A stretch of 39,541 nucleotides of DNA from an uncultured Bacteroidota bacterium (GCA_903870175.1 CAIQBY010000332.1:1-39541), one strand, 5' to 3'; positions 16,461-25,240 are shown, counted from the first letter of the stretch. Program-made: numbers and translations. Notes: generated by a model from the sequence alone, not told the origin.

Positions 16461-17750
16461 ATGTCATTAACAGTAAGAATAATTATAGTAGGCATCCTGT
16501 TATTATTAATCGACTGGTATTTTTATCAGGCGGTATCCACTATTTTCAAGGGCGCATCGGCAGCCAAACGCAATATAGTGTTTTATATTTACTGGGGTTT
16601 CACAGTATTATCGTTTATAGTATTATTAACGCCTACTATTTTGCCTTTGCACCATTGGCCGCAGTTTTTACGGGTTTATCTAATCGCGCTTATGATAATG
16701 ATTATCATCTCCAAACTTATCGGCAGCGTATTTATTCTGGCAGATGATATTATCAGGTTATTCCGCTGGCTGGCGAGTTATATTATAAAACCTTCTATGG
16801 CTTCTACTACAGTTAATACTGAGCTTGCATCGGATGTACAGACGATAAATCCTCATGCCATTTCGCGTCTTAAATTTATTAATTATGTAGCTGTAGGCAT
16901 GGCGGCATTGCCTTTTATGAGTTTTATATATGGTATGATGAAAGGTGCTTATGATTATAAAGTACATAAGCTTAAAGTAGTGTTGCCCAATTTGCCTTCT
17001 TCTTTCAATGGCTTGAAAATACTGCAGATTTCCGATATTCATTCGGGCAGTTTTGTTTCTACATTTCATGTGGAAGAAGCAATAAAACTTGTTTTAAAAC
17101 AAAATGCCGACATCATCTTTTTTACAGGCGATTTGGTAAATAACAGAGCAACGGAAACAGAACCTTTTATCGAAATACTGAGCAGGCTGAAAGCGCCAAT
17201 GGGTGTTTTCAGTATTCTTGGCAATCATGATTACGGCGATTATGTGGTGTGGGACAGTGCTGAAGAAAAGGCTAAAAACCTGCAGGATTTAAAAAATATA
17301 CATGCGCAGCTGGGCTGGAAATTAATGATGAATGAACATGTAGCATTGAGAAGGGGAGAGGATGAAATAGCATTAATAGGCATCGAAAACTGGGGAGGCA
17401 ATTTTAACTTTCCTAAATACGGAGATATGAAAAAAGCGCATAAAGGAACAGAGAAATACCCTGTGAAACTGCTCCTTTCGCACGACCCTTCGCATTGGAA
17501 CAAGCAGGTGACACATGATTATAAAGATGTTGATATTACCTTCAGCGGGCATACACACGGTTTCCAGTTCGGTATTGAAATATCGGGTTTCAGATGGAGT
17601 CCGTCACAATATGTTTACAAACAATGGGCAGGATTATATAAGGAAAACAATCAGTATATATATGTCAATCGCGGCTTGGGATTCCTTGGTTATCCCGGCA
17701 GAGTAGGTATATTGCCGGAGATAACAGTAATGGAATTAAGCAACTCTTAA
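16461..17750 (+). CDS. membrane-anchored metallophosphoesterase (YkuE/YaeI-like)
   Basis: 429 residues. Three or four hydrophobic segments lie in the first 165 residues (about 4-20, 38-60, 72-95, 140-160). A calcineurin-like phosphoesterase domain follows: SDIHSG with Asp192 and His194, GDLVNN with Asp224, GNHD at 254-257, and GHTHGFQ at about 360, so all dinuclear metal ligands are present. Relatives include YkuE/YaeI, thought to act on lipid-linked phosphates such as UDP-diacylglucosamine; the substrate here is not known. The domain probably faces the periplasm or lies at the membrane surface. The AlkC-like gene follows 93 bp later on the same strand. Confidence 0.9.
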   Translation: MSLTVRIIIVGILLLLIDWYFYQAVSTIFKGASAAKRNIVFYIYWGFTVLSFIVLLTPTILPLHHWPQFLRVYLIALMIMIIISKLIGSVFILADDIIRLFRWLASYIIKPSMASTTVNTELASDVQTINPHAISRLKFINYVAVGMAALPFMSFIYGMMKGAYDYKVHKLKVVLPNLPSSFNGLKILQISDIHSGSFVSTFHVEEAIKLVLKQNADIIFFTGDLVNNRATETEPFIEILSRLKAPMGVFSILGNHDYGDYVVWDSAEEKAKNLQDLKNIHAQLGWKLMMNEHVALRRGEDEIALIGIENWGGNFNFPKYGDMKKAHKGTEKYPVKLLLSHDPSHWNKQVTHDYKDVDITFSGHTHGFQFGIEISGFRWSPSQYVYKQWAGLYKENNQYIYVNRGLGFLGYPGRVGILPEITVMELSNS

Positions 17751-17843
17751 TACTGCAATCATCCCGGGTTTATTGAAGTATTAAATTATTTACTTTTACT
17801 CACTTAGTTTTTCAACTTTCACCTTTTAACTTTCAACTTACTA

Positions 17844-18932
17844 ATGGCAGACGCATTAAAAGATATGTTCAACAAAAAGTTCTATGAGCAGCTTGCGATA
17901 GAATTTAATAAAGCCGATAAAAACTTTCATCCTGACAGGTTTGTGAAGGAAGTAATAAAGGGCATTGATGAACTGTCGTTAAATCAACGGTTACGGAACA
18001 CTACCGTAGTTCTTAAAAATCATTTACCGGCTGATTATAAAAAGTCTGTAGAGATACTATTGAAAGTAGCACCGGCTTTTAAGTCCCATTATACTTCATT
18101 CTTGTTCCCTGATTTTGTAGGTCAATACGGGCATGATAATTATGATTTATCATTGGAAGCATTGAAGGAACTTACAAAAAATGGTTCTTCCGAATTTGCA
18201 ATCCGTGAATACCTGAAGCGAGACTTTACCAAAACATTAAAAGTGATGAATAAGTGGGCAGATGATAAAAACCATCATGTACGACGGCTGGCAAGCGAAG
18301 GCAGCCGTGCACGATTGCCCTGGTCTTTTAATCTGGATGAAGTAATTAAGAATCCTTCCGTCACAAAATCAATACTCGAAAAGTTGAAAGCAGACGACGA
18401 ATTATATGTAAAGAAGTCGGTTGCCAATCATCTCAACGATTTTTCGAAACACCACAGTGATTATCTTTTATCGGTATTGAATAGTTGGGATGCTGCCAAT
18501 ATCAATACTGCATGGATAATAAAACATGCCAGCCGAACACTTATAAAGAAAGGACATCCGCAATCGCTTGCTCTATTTAATTTCGAGAAAAATGCTAAAG
18601 TAACAGTGAAAGATTTTAAGCTGAAAACTTCTAAAATTAAGTTGGGAGAGAACCTACAGTTTGATTTTGATATTGTTTCGGAAAAGCCAACTTCACAAAA
18701 ACTGGTAATTGATTATTCCATTCATTATATCAAAAAGTCGGGTGAAGCATTGCCAAAAGTATTCAAATTAAAAGAACTCCAGCTGAAACCGAAAGAAACA
18801 GTGCACGTCACCAAAGCGCATCGTTTTCAGGATTTCACTACCCGCAAACATTATGCAGGAAAACATTATGTCGAATTACTGATTAATGGCAAATCATATA
18901 TTAAAAAAGAATTCAATTTAACAATAAAGTGA
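17844..18932 (+). CDS. alkC: AlkC-like DNA alkylation repair protein
   Basis: 362 residues, the typical size of AlkC-type glycosylases. Residues about 1-250 are HEAT-like helical repeats, with the conserved LASEGSRARLPWSFNLDE and LYVKKSVANHLNDFSKHH. These place it in the AlkC/AlkD superfamily, which excises positively charged alkylated bases such as 3-methyladenine without base flipping. Residues about 255-362 form a beta-rich Ig-like domain (VKDFKLKTSKIKLGENLQF...), described for AlkC but not AlkD, hence the AlkC assignment. No signal peptide, so cytoplasmic. Start MADALKDMFNKKFY matches the family. No good -7 box is seen in the 93-bp gap. Confidence 0.87.
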   Translation: MADALKDMFNKKFYEQLAIEFNKADKNFHPDRFVKEVIKGIDELSLNQRLRNTTVVLKNHLPADYKKSVEILLKVAPAFKSHYTSFLFPDFVGQYGHDNYDLSLEALKELTKNGSSEFAIREYLKRDFTKTLKVMNKWADDKNHHVRRLASEGSRARLPWSFNLDEVIKNPSVTKSILEKLKADDELYVKKSVANHLNDFSKHHSDYLLSVLNSWDAANINTAWIIKHASRTLIKKGHPQSLALFNFEKNAKVTVKDFKLKTSKIKLGENLQFDFDIVSEKPTSQKLVIDYSIHYIKKSGEALPKVFKLKELQLKPKETVHVTKAHRFQDFTTRKHYAGKHYVELLINGKSYIKKEFNLTIK

Positions 18933-18964
18933 TATATATTATTGTTTATTAAATTATTTGTTTA

Positions 18965-18972
18965 TACTTTTG
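18965..18972 (+). promoter_or_regulatory. -7 box for the outer-membrane barrel gene
   Basis: TACTTTTG followed by C, an exact TAnnTTTG match 23 bp before the ATG at 18996. Confidence 0.6.
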
Positions 18973-18995
18973 CTCATTATTAAAATCATATCAAA

Positions 18996-19736
18996 ATGAA
19001 AAAACTATTATTTATTTCGTTGGTTGTTTTAACTATTAGCAGTTCAATAGCACAAAACAATTGGTGTATAGCTGTTACATCAGGTATTATCAGCAATCCT
19101 ACAAAATTAATTGGAGGTTCTCCCGATGCAAATTCTAAATTTGTTAAGAACAGAAAAGGGGGAATACCTTTAGGAATTATAGAACGGTATTTCTTTAACA
19201 ATCACTGGAGTGCTCAATCAGGCATAAACCTAAGCGCAATAGGATTTGATTATGGTTTGGCAAAAGATTATTCGTTGGTGAAAAACGATCATTATACAAA
19301 AAACAATGTGAATATATCTGCATTTCAAATTCCATTTACAGGCATTTACGCATTTAATCCTAATTGCAGTAACGTACGTTTTTATGTTGGTGGCGGAATC
19401 AGTTTGATGAAATATGTTGGAGCGCATACCAGAACTAATGATATAACAATTCCTACTTTGGAAAAAACGTTGACTCCTGATTACATCAATCAAACGGTAA
19501 CAGTAAATAATGCATTTACTGCTTCCGGACAATTCATCTGGGGAATTGAAAAGCTTATGAAAAAGGGCGGTATAGCTCAGTTGGGATTTGTTGGCAACAG
19601 AGGATTCAGAACCATTGCTACATCTGATGTTACATATTCTGTAAGCAATACAACTTACGAACATAAATTCAGCAACCAGGGTAATTATTTGGGGATGACA
19701 TTCACCTATTATTTCAGACCTGTAAAAAAGATATAG
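18996..19736 (+). CDS. outer-membrane beta-barrel protein (porin-like)
   Basis: 246 residues. Signal peptide MKKLLFISLVVLTISSS to IAQ. The rest alternates short amphipathic strands with polar loops: HWSAQSGINLSAIGFDYG, FQIPFTGIYAF, VRFYVGGGISLMKY and a C-terminal GMTFTYYFRP ending in aromatic residues. This is the usual make-up of the small 8-stranded barrels abundant in Bacteroidota (OmpA/PorT-like outer membrane beta-barrel families). No ligand or function can be named. It has its own promoter and a strong terminator right after it, so it is a single-gene unit. Confidence 0.8.
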   Translation: MKKLLFISLVVLTISSSIAQNNWCIAVTSGIISNPTKLIGGSPDANSKFVKNRKGGIPLGIIERYFFNNHWSAQSGINLSAIGFDYGLAKDYSLVKNDHYTKNNVNISAFQIPFTGIYAFNPNCSNVRFYVGGGISLMKYVGAHTRTNDITIPTLEKTLTPDYINQTVTVNNAFTASGQFIWGIEKLMKKGGIAQLGFVGNRGFRTIATSDVTYSVSNTTYEHKFSNQGNYLGMTFTYYFRPVKKI

Positions 19737-19756
19737 TTGAAATATAACTGCATGAT

Positions 19757-19789
19757 AAAAGCGGTCGGAGATTTTCTCCGACCGCTTTT
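19757..19789 (+). terminator. strong intrinsic terminator
   Basis: A perfect 15-bp stem (AAAAGCGGTCGGAGA and its complement) with a TTT loop and a T-rich tail, 20 bp after the barrel gene stop. Confidence 0.92.
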
Positions 19790-19805
19790 GTTTTGTTTAT
19801 TCTTC

Positions 19806-19813
19806 TAAATTTG
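19806..19813 (+). promoter_or_regulatory. -7 box for the flippase-like gene
   Basis: TAAATTTG, an exact TAnnTTTG match, just after the terminator and 18 bp before the GTG start at 19832. Confidence 0.55.
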
Positions 19814-19831
19814 CGCCCTCTAATTTAATCA

Positions 19832-20839
19832 GTGAATAAAAAGTCTTTTCAGATAATCCAATACATTATATTGCTTGCAATAGGCGTGCTTCTTTGTTAT
19901 TTATTTTTCAGAAGTCTGGATTTACATGAATTAAAACAAAACATAAGTACAGGCAATTTCTCCTGGTTTTATGTAGTAATGTTTGTTTCGGTAATGGTAT
20001 ATGTAATAAGAGTATTACGTTGGCAGATGCTTATAAGAGCAATAGGTTATGAGGCTAAATTCAGCAATGCTTTTGCAGCATTATCCATCAGTTATTTTGT
20101 AAGCTTTGTAGTTCCGCGGCTGGGTGAAGTTACCCGTTGTCTTTCCATAAAAAAACAACATAACATTCCATTTATGGAACTGCTCGGTACAGTAATCATC
20201 GAACGTGCAGTAGATATATTAAGTTTGATTATTGTTCTGCTGCTTACAATTGTTTTGCAGTTTAATATGATAATGGAATTTGTAAAACAAAATATTCTTA
20301 CCCCTTTTTATGAAGGAGTTATCGTAAAGATAATTGCAGGAAACAGCACCATACTGTTGATTGTATCATTTATTGGAATAGTACTTGTTTATTTGTTTTT
20401 CCATTTTAGAAAATACATTCGTACTAAATCTCCAAAATTAATCCTACAGTTTATTGACGGATTGAAACATGGAGTAGCAAGCATAATAAAACTAAAACAG
20501 AAAAAGCTTTTTATACTTTATACAATTTTAATATGGGTATGTTATTATTTAATGACCTACTTCTGGTTTTTTGTTTTCAAGGAAACATCTGTATTAGGTT
20601 GGGGTGCCTGCCTGTCAATATTAAGTATAGGAACAATCGGACGGTCAGTACCGATACAGGGCGGAGGAATGGGAGCATATCATTTCCTGGTTACCAATGT
20701 TGCTATAATTTATGGAATAACTGCATCATTCGGCAAAACACTTGCAACATTGATTCATGCAGGGCAAACCTTCTTCACGTTTGCAATGGGACTTGTGGGG
20801 TTACTTATATTCTTTGTTGGTTACTGGCGGAATAAATAG
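19832..20839 (+). CDS. lysylphosphatidylglycerol synthase TM-region / flippase-like membrane protein
   Basis: 335 residues with about eight hydrophobic segments (about 10-27, 44-62, 78-95, 120-150, 170-195, 230-250, 258-275, 300-330). The pattern DFSxxYxxxFxxLRAxRW is recognisable here as WFYVVMFVSVMVYVIRVLRW. With VPRLGEVTRCLSI and the late GGGMGAYHFL it fits the LPG-synthase TM-region (UPF0104/AglD-like) family, inner-membrane proteins thought to move or modify lipids. No catalytic aminoacyl-transfer domain is present, so lipid transport is more likely than lysine transfer. GTG start chosen because it gives MNKKSFQIIQ right after the promoter. It ends 6 bp from the convergent VOC gene. Confidence 0.82.
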   Translation: MNKKSFQIIQYIILLAIGVLLCYLFFRSLDLHELKQNISTGNFSWFYVVMFVSVMVYVIRVLRWQMLIRAIGYEAKFSNAFAALSISYFVSFVVPRLGEVTRCLSIKKQHNIPFMELLGTVIIERAVDILSLIIVLLLTIVLQFNMIMEFVKQNILTPFYEGVIVKIIAGNSTILLIVSFIGIVLVYLFFHFRKYIRTKSPKLILQFIDGLKHGVASIIKLKQKKLFILYTILIWVCYYLMTYFWFFVFKETSVLGWGACLSILSIGTIGRSVPIQGGGMGAYHFLVTNVAIIYGITASFGKTLATLIHAGQTFFTFAMGLVGLLIFFVGYWRNK

Positions 20840-20845
20840 AAGGAT

Positions 20846-21241
20846 TTATTTACACTCTTCCCATATTTCGATATGGTTTCCTTCCGGGTCGAATATTCTT
20901 GTATAATTACATTTATGGTTTTTTTCTATTGAATTAACTTTTATTCCTAGGGATTTTAAATGGGCAACCATTTTATTCAAATCATTTACACGATAATTAA
21001 TCATGTATGAATCCTCTTCGTCGTCTTTAGTTCTGTATTTGCTTTTAATAATCGACCAGGCAAAAAGAGGTTTCTTAATATTATCTCCATCTTTATAATA
21101 AAATGAGGCAAATGAAGCACCACCAGTTGTAGAAAGTTGGTAATCGATACATAAATGTTTCTTGTACCAGGACGCAAGTTCTTCCGGATTTTCAGAGTAA
21201 ATAAACGCTCCACCAACATGATCTTCCGACAAATTTCCCAT
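20846..21241 (-). CDS. VOC/glyoxalase-fold protein
   Basis: 131 residues from MGNLSEDHVGGAFIYS; a longer start at 21265 is disfavoured because a -7 box lies at 21263-21270. Two paired beta-alpha-beta-beta-beta modules are visible: GGAFIYSENPEELASWYKKH with YQLSTTGGASFASFYYKD, then YRVNDLNKMVAHLKSLGI with RIFDPEGNHIEIWEE. The final FDPEGNHIEIWE is the typical end of the fold, with Glu as metal ligand. Such proteins include glyoxalase I, dioxygenases and resistance proteins; this one is a small stand-alone relative of unknown substrate. It is convergent with the flippase-like gene. Confidence 0.85.
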   Translation of the reverse strand: MGNLSEDHVGGAFIYSENPEELASWYKKHLCIDYQLSTTGGASFASFYYKDGDNIKKPLFAWSIIKSKYRTKDDEEDSYMINYRVNDLNKMVAHLKSLGIKVNSIEKNHKCNYTRIFDPEGNHIEIWEECK

Positions 21242-21262
21242 TCTTTTAGTTATATTTAAAAG

Positions 21263-21270
21263 CAAATATA
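21263..21270 (-). promoter_or_regulatory. -7 box for the VOC gene
   Basis: CAAATATA (minus TATATTTG), an exact TAnnTTTG match 22 bp before the ATG at 21241. It overlaps the alternative upstream ATG. Confidence 0.55.
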
Positions 21271-21334
21271 ATCTTTTATTTATAATACGGCAATAATATT
21301 ATTATTTATGCGTTTTTAAGAAGGATAATTTTAT

Positions 21335-21342
21335 TTACTTTG
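21335..21342 (+). promoter_or_regulatory. near-consensus -7 box for porQ
   Basis: TTACTTTG followed by C lies 12 bp before the porQ ATG. It has one mismatch to TAnnTTTG. Confidence 0.4.
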
Positions 21343-21353
21343 CAGGAATTAAT

Positions 21354-22415
21354 ATGAAAAGAACAGTTATTTTTTATCTTTTACTGATTTTAAACATTTC
21401 TGCCTTTTGTCAGATTGGAGGAAGCGGCGTTTATGAATTTCTTAATCTTCCTATTTCTGCCAGAGTAGCTGCTTTGGGAGGCAATTTAATTGCCGTTAAA
21501 GATAACGATTTAAACGTTTCTCTTACAAACCCTTCTTTGCTTACCGACTCGATGAATAATAATGTAGCCTTAAGTTTTATTAATTATTTCGGAGGTATTA
21601 AATATGGTTATGCTGCGTATGCAAAACATTTTAATAAGGTTGGTAATTTCAGTGTAGGTGTCAATTATGTAGATTACGGAAAGTTTATTCGCGCTGATGA
21701 CATTGGTAATACTGATGGTTATTTTTATTCGCAGGATATGAGTTTCAATATTGCATACGAGCGTTCTGTAATTGATTCGAACCTTACTGTTGGCGCTACT
21801 GTAAAGACAGTATATTCGCACATGGATACTTACACCTCTTCCGGTACTGCGGTAGATATCGGAGCAACTTATGTAAGACCTAAATCCAATTTCGCGATTG
21901 CTTATGTGATAAAAAATATGGGACAGGAATGGAAATCGTATGTGCCGGGATACAAGGAAAAATTACCTTTTGAAATGCAATTGGGTATTTCTAAAAAACC
22001 AAAGCATGTGCCCATGCGAATATCTGTTGTTTATGAGAATCTTCAGAAATGGGATTTAACGTACGTTGACCCTGCAATTGTTACTGTGGATCCATTAACA
22101 GGCGCCACCATTACAAAAAATAAATACAAGGCTTTTGGTGATAAGCTGATGCGGCACATTGTAGTAGGAGGTGAGTTTATTATTACTAAAAATATTTTCC
22201 TTCGTTTTGGTTATAATTATCGCGTGCGTAAGGAACTGATGATTGACGAAAAACGCGGTGCAGATGGTTTTACATTTGGTTTTGGTTTCAGGGTTTATAA
22301 ATTTCATCTGAGTTACGGTCGCGCAATGTATCATCTTGCGGGAGCTTCCAATACCATCTCATTAAGTTTTGATATTAATAGTTTTTGTTCCAGCAGATTT
22401 GTTTCCACCAAATAA
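21354..22415 (+). CDS. porQ: type IX secretion system protein PorQ
   Basis: 353 residues. Signal peptide to about FCQ, then GGSGVYEFLNLPISARVAAL, the signature opening of PorQ, an outer-membrane barrel related to the FadL/PorV group. The rest is a barrel of amphipathic strands (FSVGVNYVDYGKFIRADD, NIFLRFGYNYRVRKEL, FHLSYGRAMYHLAGASNT). PorQ with PorU, PorV and PorZ forms the attachment complex that processes T9SS cargo at the cell surface. cmk follows 5 bp downstream, the arrangement seen in many Bacteroidota, which supports the call. Five T9SS cargo genes lie in the same window. Confidence 0.9.
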   Translation: MKRTVIFYLLLILNISAFCQIGGSGVYEFLNLPISARVAALGGNLIAVKDNDLNVSLTNPSLLTDSMNNNVALSFINYFGGIKYGYAAYAKHFNKVGNFSVGVNYVDYGKFIRADDIGNTDGYFYSQDMSFNIAYERSVIDSNLTVGATVKTVYSHMDTYTSSGTAVDIGATYVRPKSNFAIAYVIKNMGQEWKSYVPGYKEKLPFEMQLGISKKPKHVPMRISVVYENLQKWDLTYVDPAIVTVDPLTGATITKNKYKAFGDKLMRHIVVGGEFIITKNIFLRFGYNYRVRKELMIDEKRGADGFTFGFGFRVYKFHLSYGRAMYHLAGASNTISLSFDINSFCSSRFVSTK

Positions 22416-22420
22416 GTTAT

Positions 22421-23116
22421 ATGATGAAAATTACTATTGCTATTGACGGTTATTCATCCTGCGGGAAAAGTACATTGGCAAAGGCTTTGGCAGCTCACCT
22501 CGGTTATGCATATCTTGATACCGGTTCTATGTACAGATGTGTAACATTATATGCACTTCGCAAAGGATTGATAAAAGACGGCAGTTTTATTAAAGAAAAC
22601 ATCATAAATATATTGGATGAAGTAAATCTTCGTTTTCAGTTTAACGCACATACCAAAGCTTCTGATACTTTTTTAAACAATGAAAATGTGGAAAAAGAAA
22701 TACGGATGATGGATGTGTCGGACAATGTAAGTAAGATAAGTACCATACATGAAGTGCGCGAACACATGATTGCAATACAGCGCGACCTTGGCAAAAACAA
22801 AGGCATTGTAGCTGATGGAAGAGATATAGGTTCCAATGTTTTTCCGAAAGCTGAACTCAAAATATTTATGACTGCAGATACTGATATTCGTGTGCAACGC
22901 AGGTTTGATGAACTTTCTTCAAAAGGACAACATGTATCTTATAATGATATAAAAGCAAATTTATTGAGCCGTGATTATGACGATACGCATCGCAAAGAGA
23001 ATCCGCTTAAACAGGCAAAAGATGCTATAGTACTTGATAACTCCGACCTTACCCGAGAACAGCAGCTTGAATATATTTTAAGGTTGATTAAAGACTTGAC
23101 GCTTACTGCGGATTAG
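22421..23116 (+). CDS. cmk: cytidylate kinase
   Basis: 231 residues from MMKITIAIDGYSSCGKST. A longer frame reaches back into porQ and was not used. The P-loop is GYSSCGKST at about 9-17, followed by YLDTGSMYRCVTLYAL (nucleotide-binding), VADGRDIGSNVFPKA and a lid region RVQRRFDELSSKG, then SRDYDDTHRKENPL. All core residues are present. The enzyme phosphorylates CMP and dCMP for nucleic-acid and lipid synthesis in the cytoplasm. It starts 5 bp after porQ and is probably translated from the same transcript. In many bacteria ispH and rpsA follow cmk; here neither does. Confidence 0.95.
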   Translation: MMKITIAIDGYSSCGKSTLAKALAAHLGYAYLDTGSMYRCVTLYALRKGLIKDGSFIKENIINILDEVNLRFQFNAHTKASDTFLNNENVEKEIRMMDVSDNVSKISTIHEVREHMIAIQRDLGKNKGIVADGRDIGSNVFPKAELKIFMTADTDIRVQRRFDELSSKGQHVSYNDIKANLLSRDYDDTHRKENPLKQAKDAIVLDNSDLTREQQLEYILRLIKDLTLTAD

Positions 23117-23152
23117 TCTGTTACTTATACTTCCTACGAAGGTTCTAAATAT

Positions 23153-23263
23153 TTATTGTACCACCACTTTCCTGTTCAGCACATTTTTATTGGCAATTCT
23201 TATTTGTTCTTTAGAAAAAGAAATTGCTGTTTGCCAAACTCCTCTTACAACAGGTTTGTAATT
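23153..23263 (-). pseudogene. relic of a T9SS cargo tail
   Basis: On the minus strand, 36 codons end in NKNVLNRKVVVQ-stop (stop codon 23153-23155). This is almost the tail of the cargo genes at 4024 (NKNIVNRKVLVE) and 25267 (NKNMVNRKIVVE). About 42 of the last 52 bases match the 4910 copy. The frame is closed upstream by TGA at 23264-23266 and no start is present, so it is a decayed gene end rather than a gene. The remainder of 23117-23300 shows nothing else. Confidence 0.6.
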
Positions 23264-23353
23264 TCAAGGACTTATTATCATTAACCTGTTTTTTTGTCGT
23301 ATCTTATTGATTACAATGCTTTATAATGGTAAAAGTACACCTTTTTGTTCCAA

Positions 23354-23605
23354 AACAGAGCCATTTTCTGGTCATGTAAAACCATTTTACAGACCTGTAA
23401 AATGGTTTTACAGGTCTGTAAAGTTGTTTTACAGGTCTGTAAAGTTGTTTTACAGGTCTGTAAAGTTGTTCTACAGGTCTGTAAAGTTGTTCTGCAGGTC
23501 TGTAAAGTTGCTCTGCAGTACTGTAAAGTTGCTCTGCAGTACTGTAAAGTTACTCCGCAGTACTGTAAAGTTACTCCGCAGTACTGTAATTTGGCTCTGC
23601 AGAAC
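23354..23605. repeat. 21-bp-period array C (12 units)
   Basis: Units mostly begin TGTAAAGTTG and end ACAGGTC or GCAGTAC. Variants change stepwise from left to right: TTTTACAGGTC, TTCTACAGGTC, TTCTGCAGGTC, CTCTGCAGTAC, CTCCGCAGTAC. Neighbouring units are often identical pairs, the trace of local duplication. Each unit boundary has a small dyad (TACAGGTCTGTA or CAGTACTG). The array lies between the convergent cmk and arylsulfotransferase-like genes. The gap 23606-23790 is AT-rich with nothing recognisable. Confidence 0.92.
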
Positions 23606-23790
23606 TACATTTTGGAAATTCCGGCATTTTTTATTTCAATAATGCTCCTTAATATTATAGTGTGAAAATAAAAATTCCGATGTTGGCAATTCATAAAAGC
23701 AGAATTGGTTAGGAAAATAATTCACTAATTAAATAAAATTATCCTGCGGTACTTTCAGACAAAATTAATGTGTATTTGCACAGCGAATGA

Positions 23791-25086
23791 TTAGTTATTT
23801 TTTGAATTAGATGATGTTTTTAATTTGCATGGCTGAGAAATATCGGTTACAATCAACTCCTCCGAATTGATATAACCGCCTTCTCCATACAGTACAAATA
23901 CTGAATAAGTATCAGGATGCGTTATCATTATTTTTCTGGTAGTCTCGCCTGTGCTCCATTTATAAGATGTATATCCGGCGCCGGCATCCAGATATTTTAC
24001 ACCTGCCGAGTCCGAACAATTGATTTCAGGCTGATGCAGTTGAAATGGAAGTTCAGGATAATAAATTACTCTATCAGTATGGTATCCATTTACCTTTAAA
24101 ACTTTGGCTCCCGAATGATTTACCAATAAAAAAACAACTGTGTTACCTGCCTGTTTCCCGAAATTAATAAGTGTATTTCCATCCGTCAGCCTTTGCACAC
24201 TGCCTCTGCCGGTACTGGTAATATCGGTTTCGTAACTCCAAACCAATGTTGCTGTTTTATTTTTTTCGTCCAGATGAAATTCCATTGCTCTTGCACAGTG
24301 CGGTGTTGCACCCGACCCATTATCAAAAAGCGTATAATTTCCATTTGCCAGTCTTCTTATATTATGCTGTTCGGAAAACGGAACTGGACAATTAATAAAT
24401 TTGAATTGGTTGTGTTTGCCGCCAAACCTCCAAATGATGGTTCCATCTTTCCTGTTTATTTTAGTTATCTCACTTATATTTCTCGACGACAAAATAATAT
24501 TTCCATCCCCGTCCTGAGTAATAGCGTTACTATGTATATCATTATTATATATCAACGAATCGCCGTAACTCACATCAAACTGCCCTTTACCATGCCATTC
24601 GAATATTATCCGGTGATGTTTATCCTGTTCCTGAATTACAGGAAAGGTGAAATTTGCAGTGTCGTTAATCTTACTTTTATTTTTATTATGATAATGCGAT
24701 ATATCCATATTCACAATTTCACTGCCCAGCAACAGTATGTTTCCGTTGGGCAGCAGCCATTTATCATGCGGGTCGAACTTCACACCATTGCCGCATGCAA
24801 AGGAATCAATTATCCGGAAAGTACTATCCATAATGTACGATTTATCAACGTTTGTAAAAATCATATTTCCATCGGTCTCCAAAGTAAAATCGAATAAAGC
24901 CTTGCCCGGTTTATAATATACAGTGTTGGCATCTTTATCCAACACCGTCAAAGCATTGTTGGCTGTCAAAAAATAATATCCTTTAATAGTTGCTGTATCA
25001 TATCGCGTTGCCACATATTCATGCAACTCCTGCGAGTAGCAGGCTGCGGAAATACAAAGAAGAATAAAAACAAAAAAAATTTTCAT
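23791..25086 (-). CDS. secreted arylsulfotransferase-like beta-propeller protein
   Basis: 431 residues. Signal peptide MKIFFVFILLCISAACYSQ; the Cys at 16 could be a lipoprotein site, but the box is not typical. Residues about 20-330 form repeated blades with GNMIFTN, KWLLPNGNILLLGSE, IHSNAITQDGDGNIILSSRN and EITKINRKDGTIIWRFGGK, the pattern of the arylsulfotransferase (ASST) families. SEQHNIRRLANGNYTLFDNG and ATLVWSYE continue the propeller. The last 90 residues are a separate beta domain (YLDAGAGYTSYKWSTGETT) of Ig or PKD type. ASST enzymes move sulfate between phenols; many relatives lack proof of activity, so the function is provisional. No T9SS domain. Confidence 0.75.
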   Translation of the reverse strand: MKIFFVFILLCISAACYSQELHEYVATRYDTATIKGYYFLTANNALTVLDKDANTVYYKPGKALFDFTLETDGNMIFTNVDKSYIMDSTFRIIDSFACGNGVKFDPHDKWLLPNGNILLLGSEIVNMDISHYHNKNKSKINDTANFTFPVIQEQDKHHRIIFEWHGKGQFDVSYGDSLIYNNDIHSNAITQDGDGNIILSSRNISEITKINRKDGTIIWRFGGKHNQFKFINCPVPFSEQHNIRRLANGNYTLFDNGSGATPHCARAMEFHLDEKNKTATLVWSYETDITSTGRGSVQRLTDGNTLINFGKQAGNTVVFLLVNHSGAKVLKVNGYHTDRVIYYPELPFQLHQPEINCSDSAGVKYLDAGAGYTSYKWSTGETTRKIMITHPDTYSVFVLYGEGGYINSEELIVTDISQPCKLKTSSNSKNN

Positions 25087-25232
25087 TTAATAATCAGAAA
25101 GAAGAAACGAAACAAAAAGTAAAAGTACATCCTTAAATTTATATGGCAATCAAGGGTTAATCAATAAAATTAATTCACCTTCGGAAATTATATCACATCA
25201 GTAAATGAAATTTATACAAGATGTTTTTATTA

Positions 25233-25240
25233 TATCTTTA
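25233..25240 (+). promoter_or_regulatory. near-consensus -7 box for the SprB-repeat gene
   Basis: TATCTTTA has one mismatch to TAnnTTTG and lies 26 bp before the ATG at 25267. Confidence 0.4.

Noticed and set aside
23354-23605. CRISPR array
   Set aside because: Units are contiguous with no spacers, only 21 bp long and change gradually. No cas genes are near. The same holds for arrays A, B and D.
23307-23665. Two overlapping open frames (111 and 106 residues) across array C
   Set aside because: Both follow from the repeat period. Two frames are open at once with unrelated heptads, and neither has a start context or a family match.
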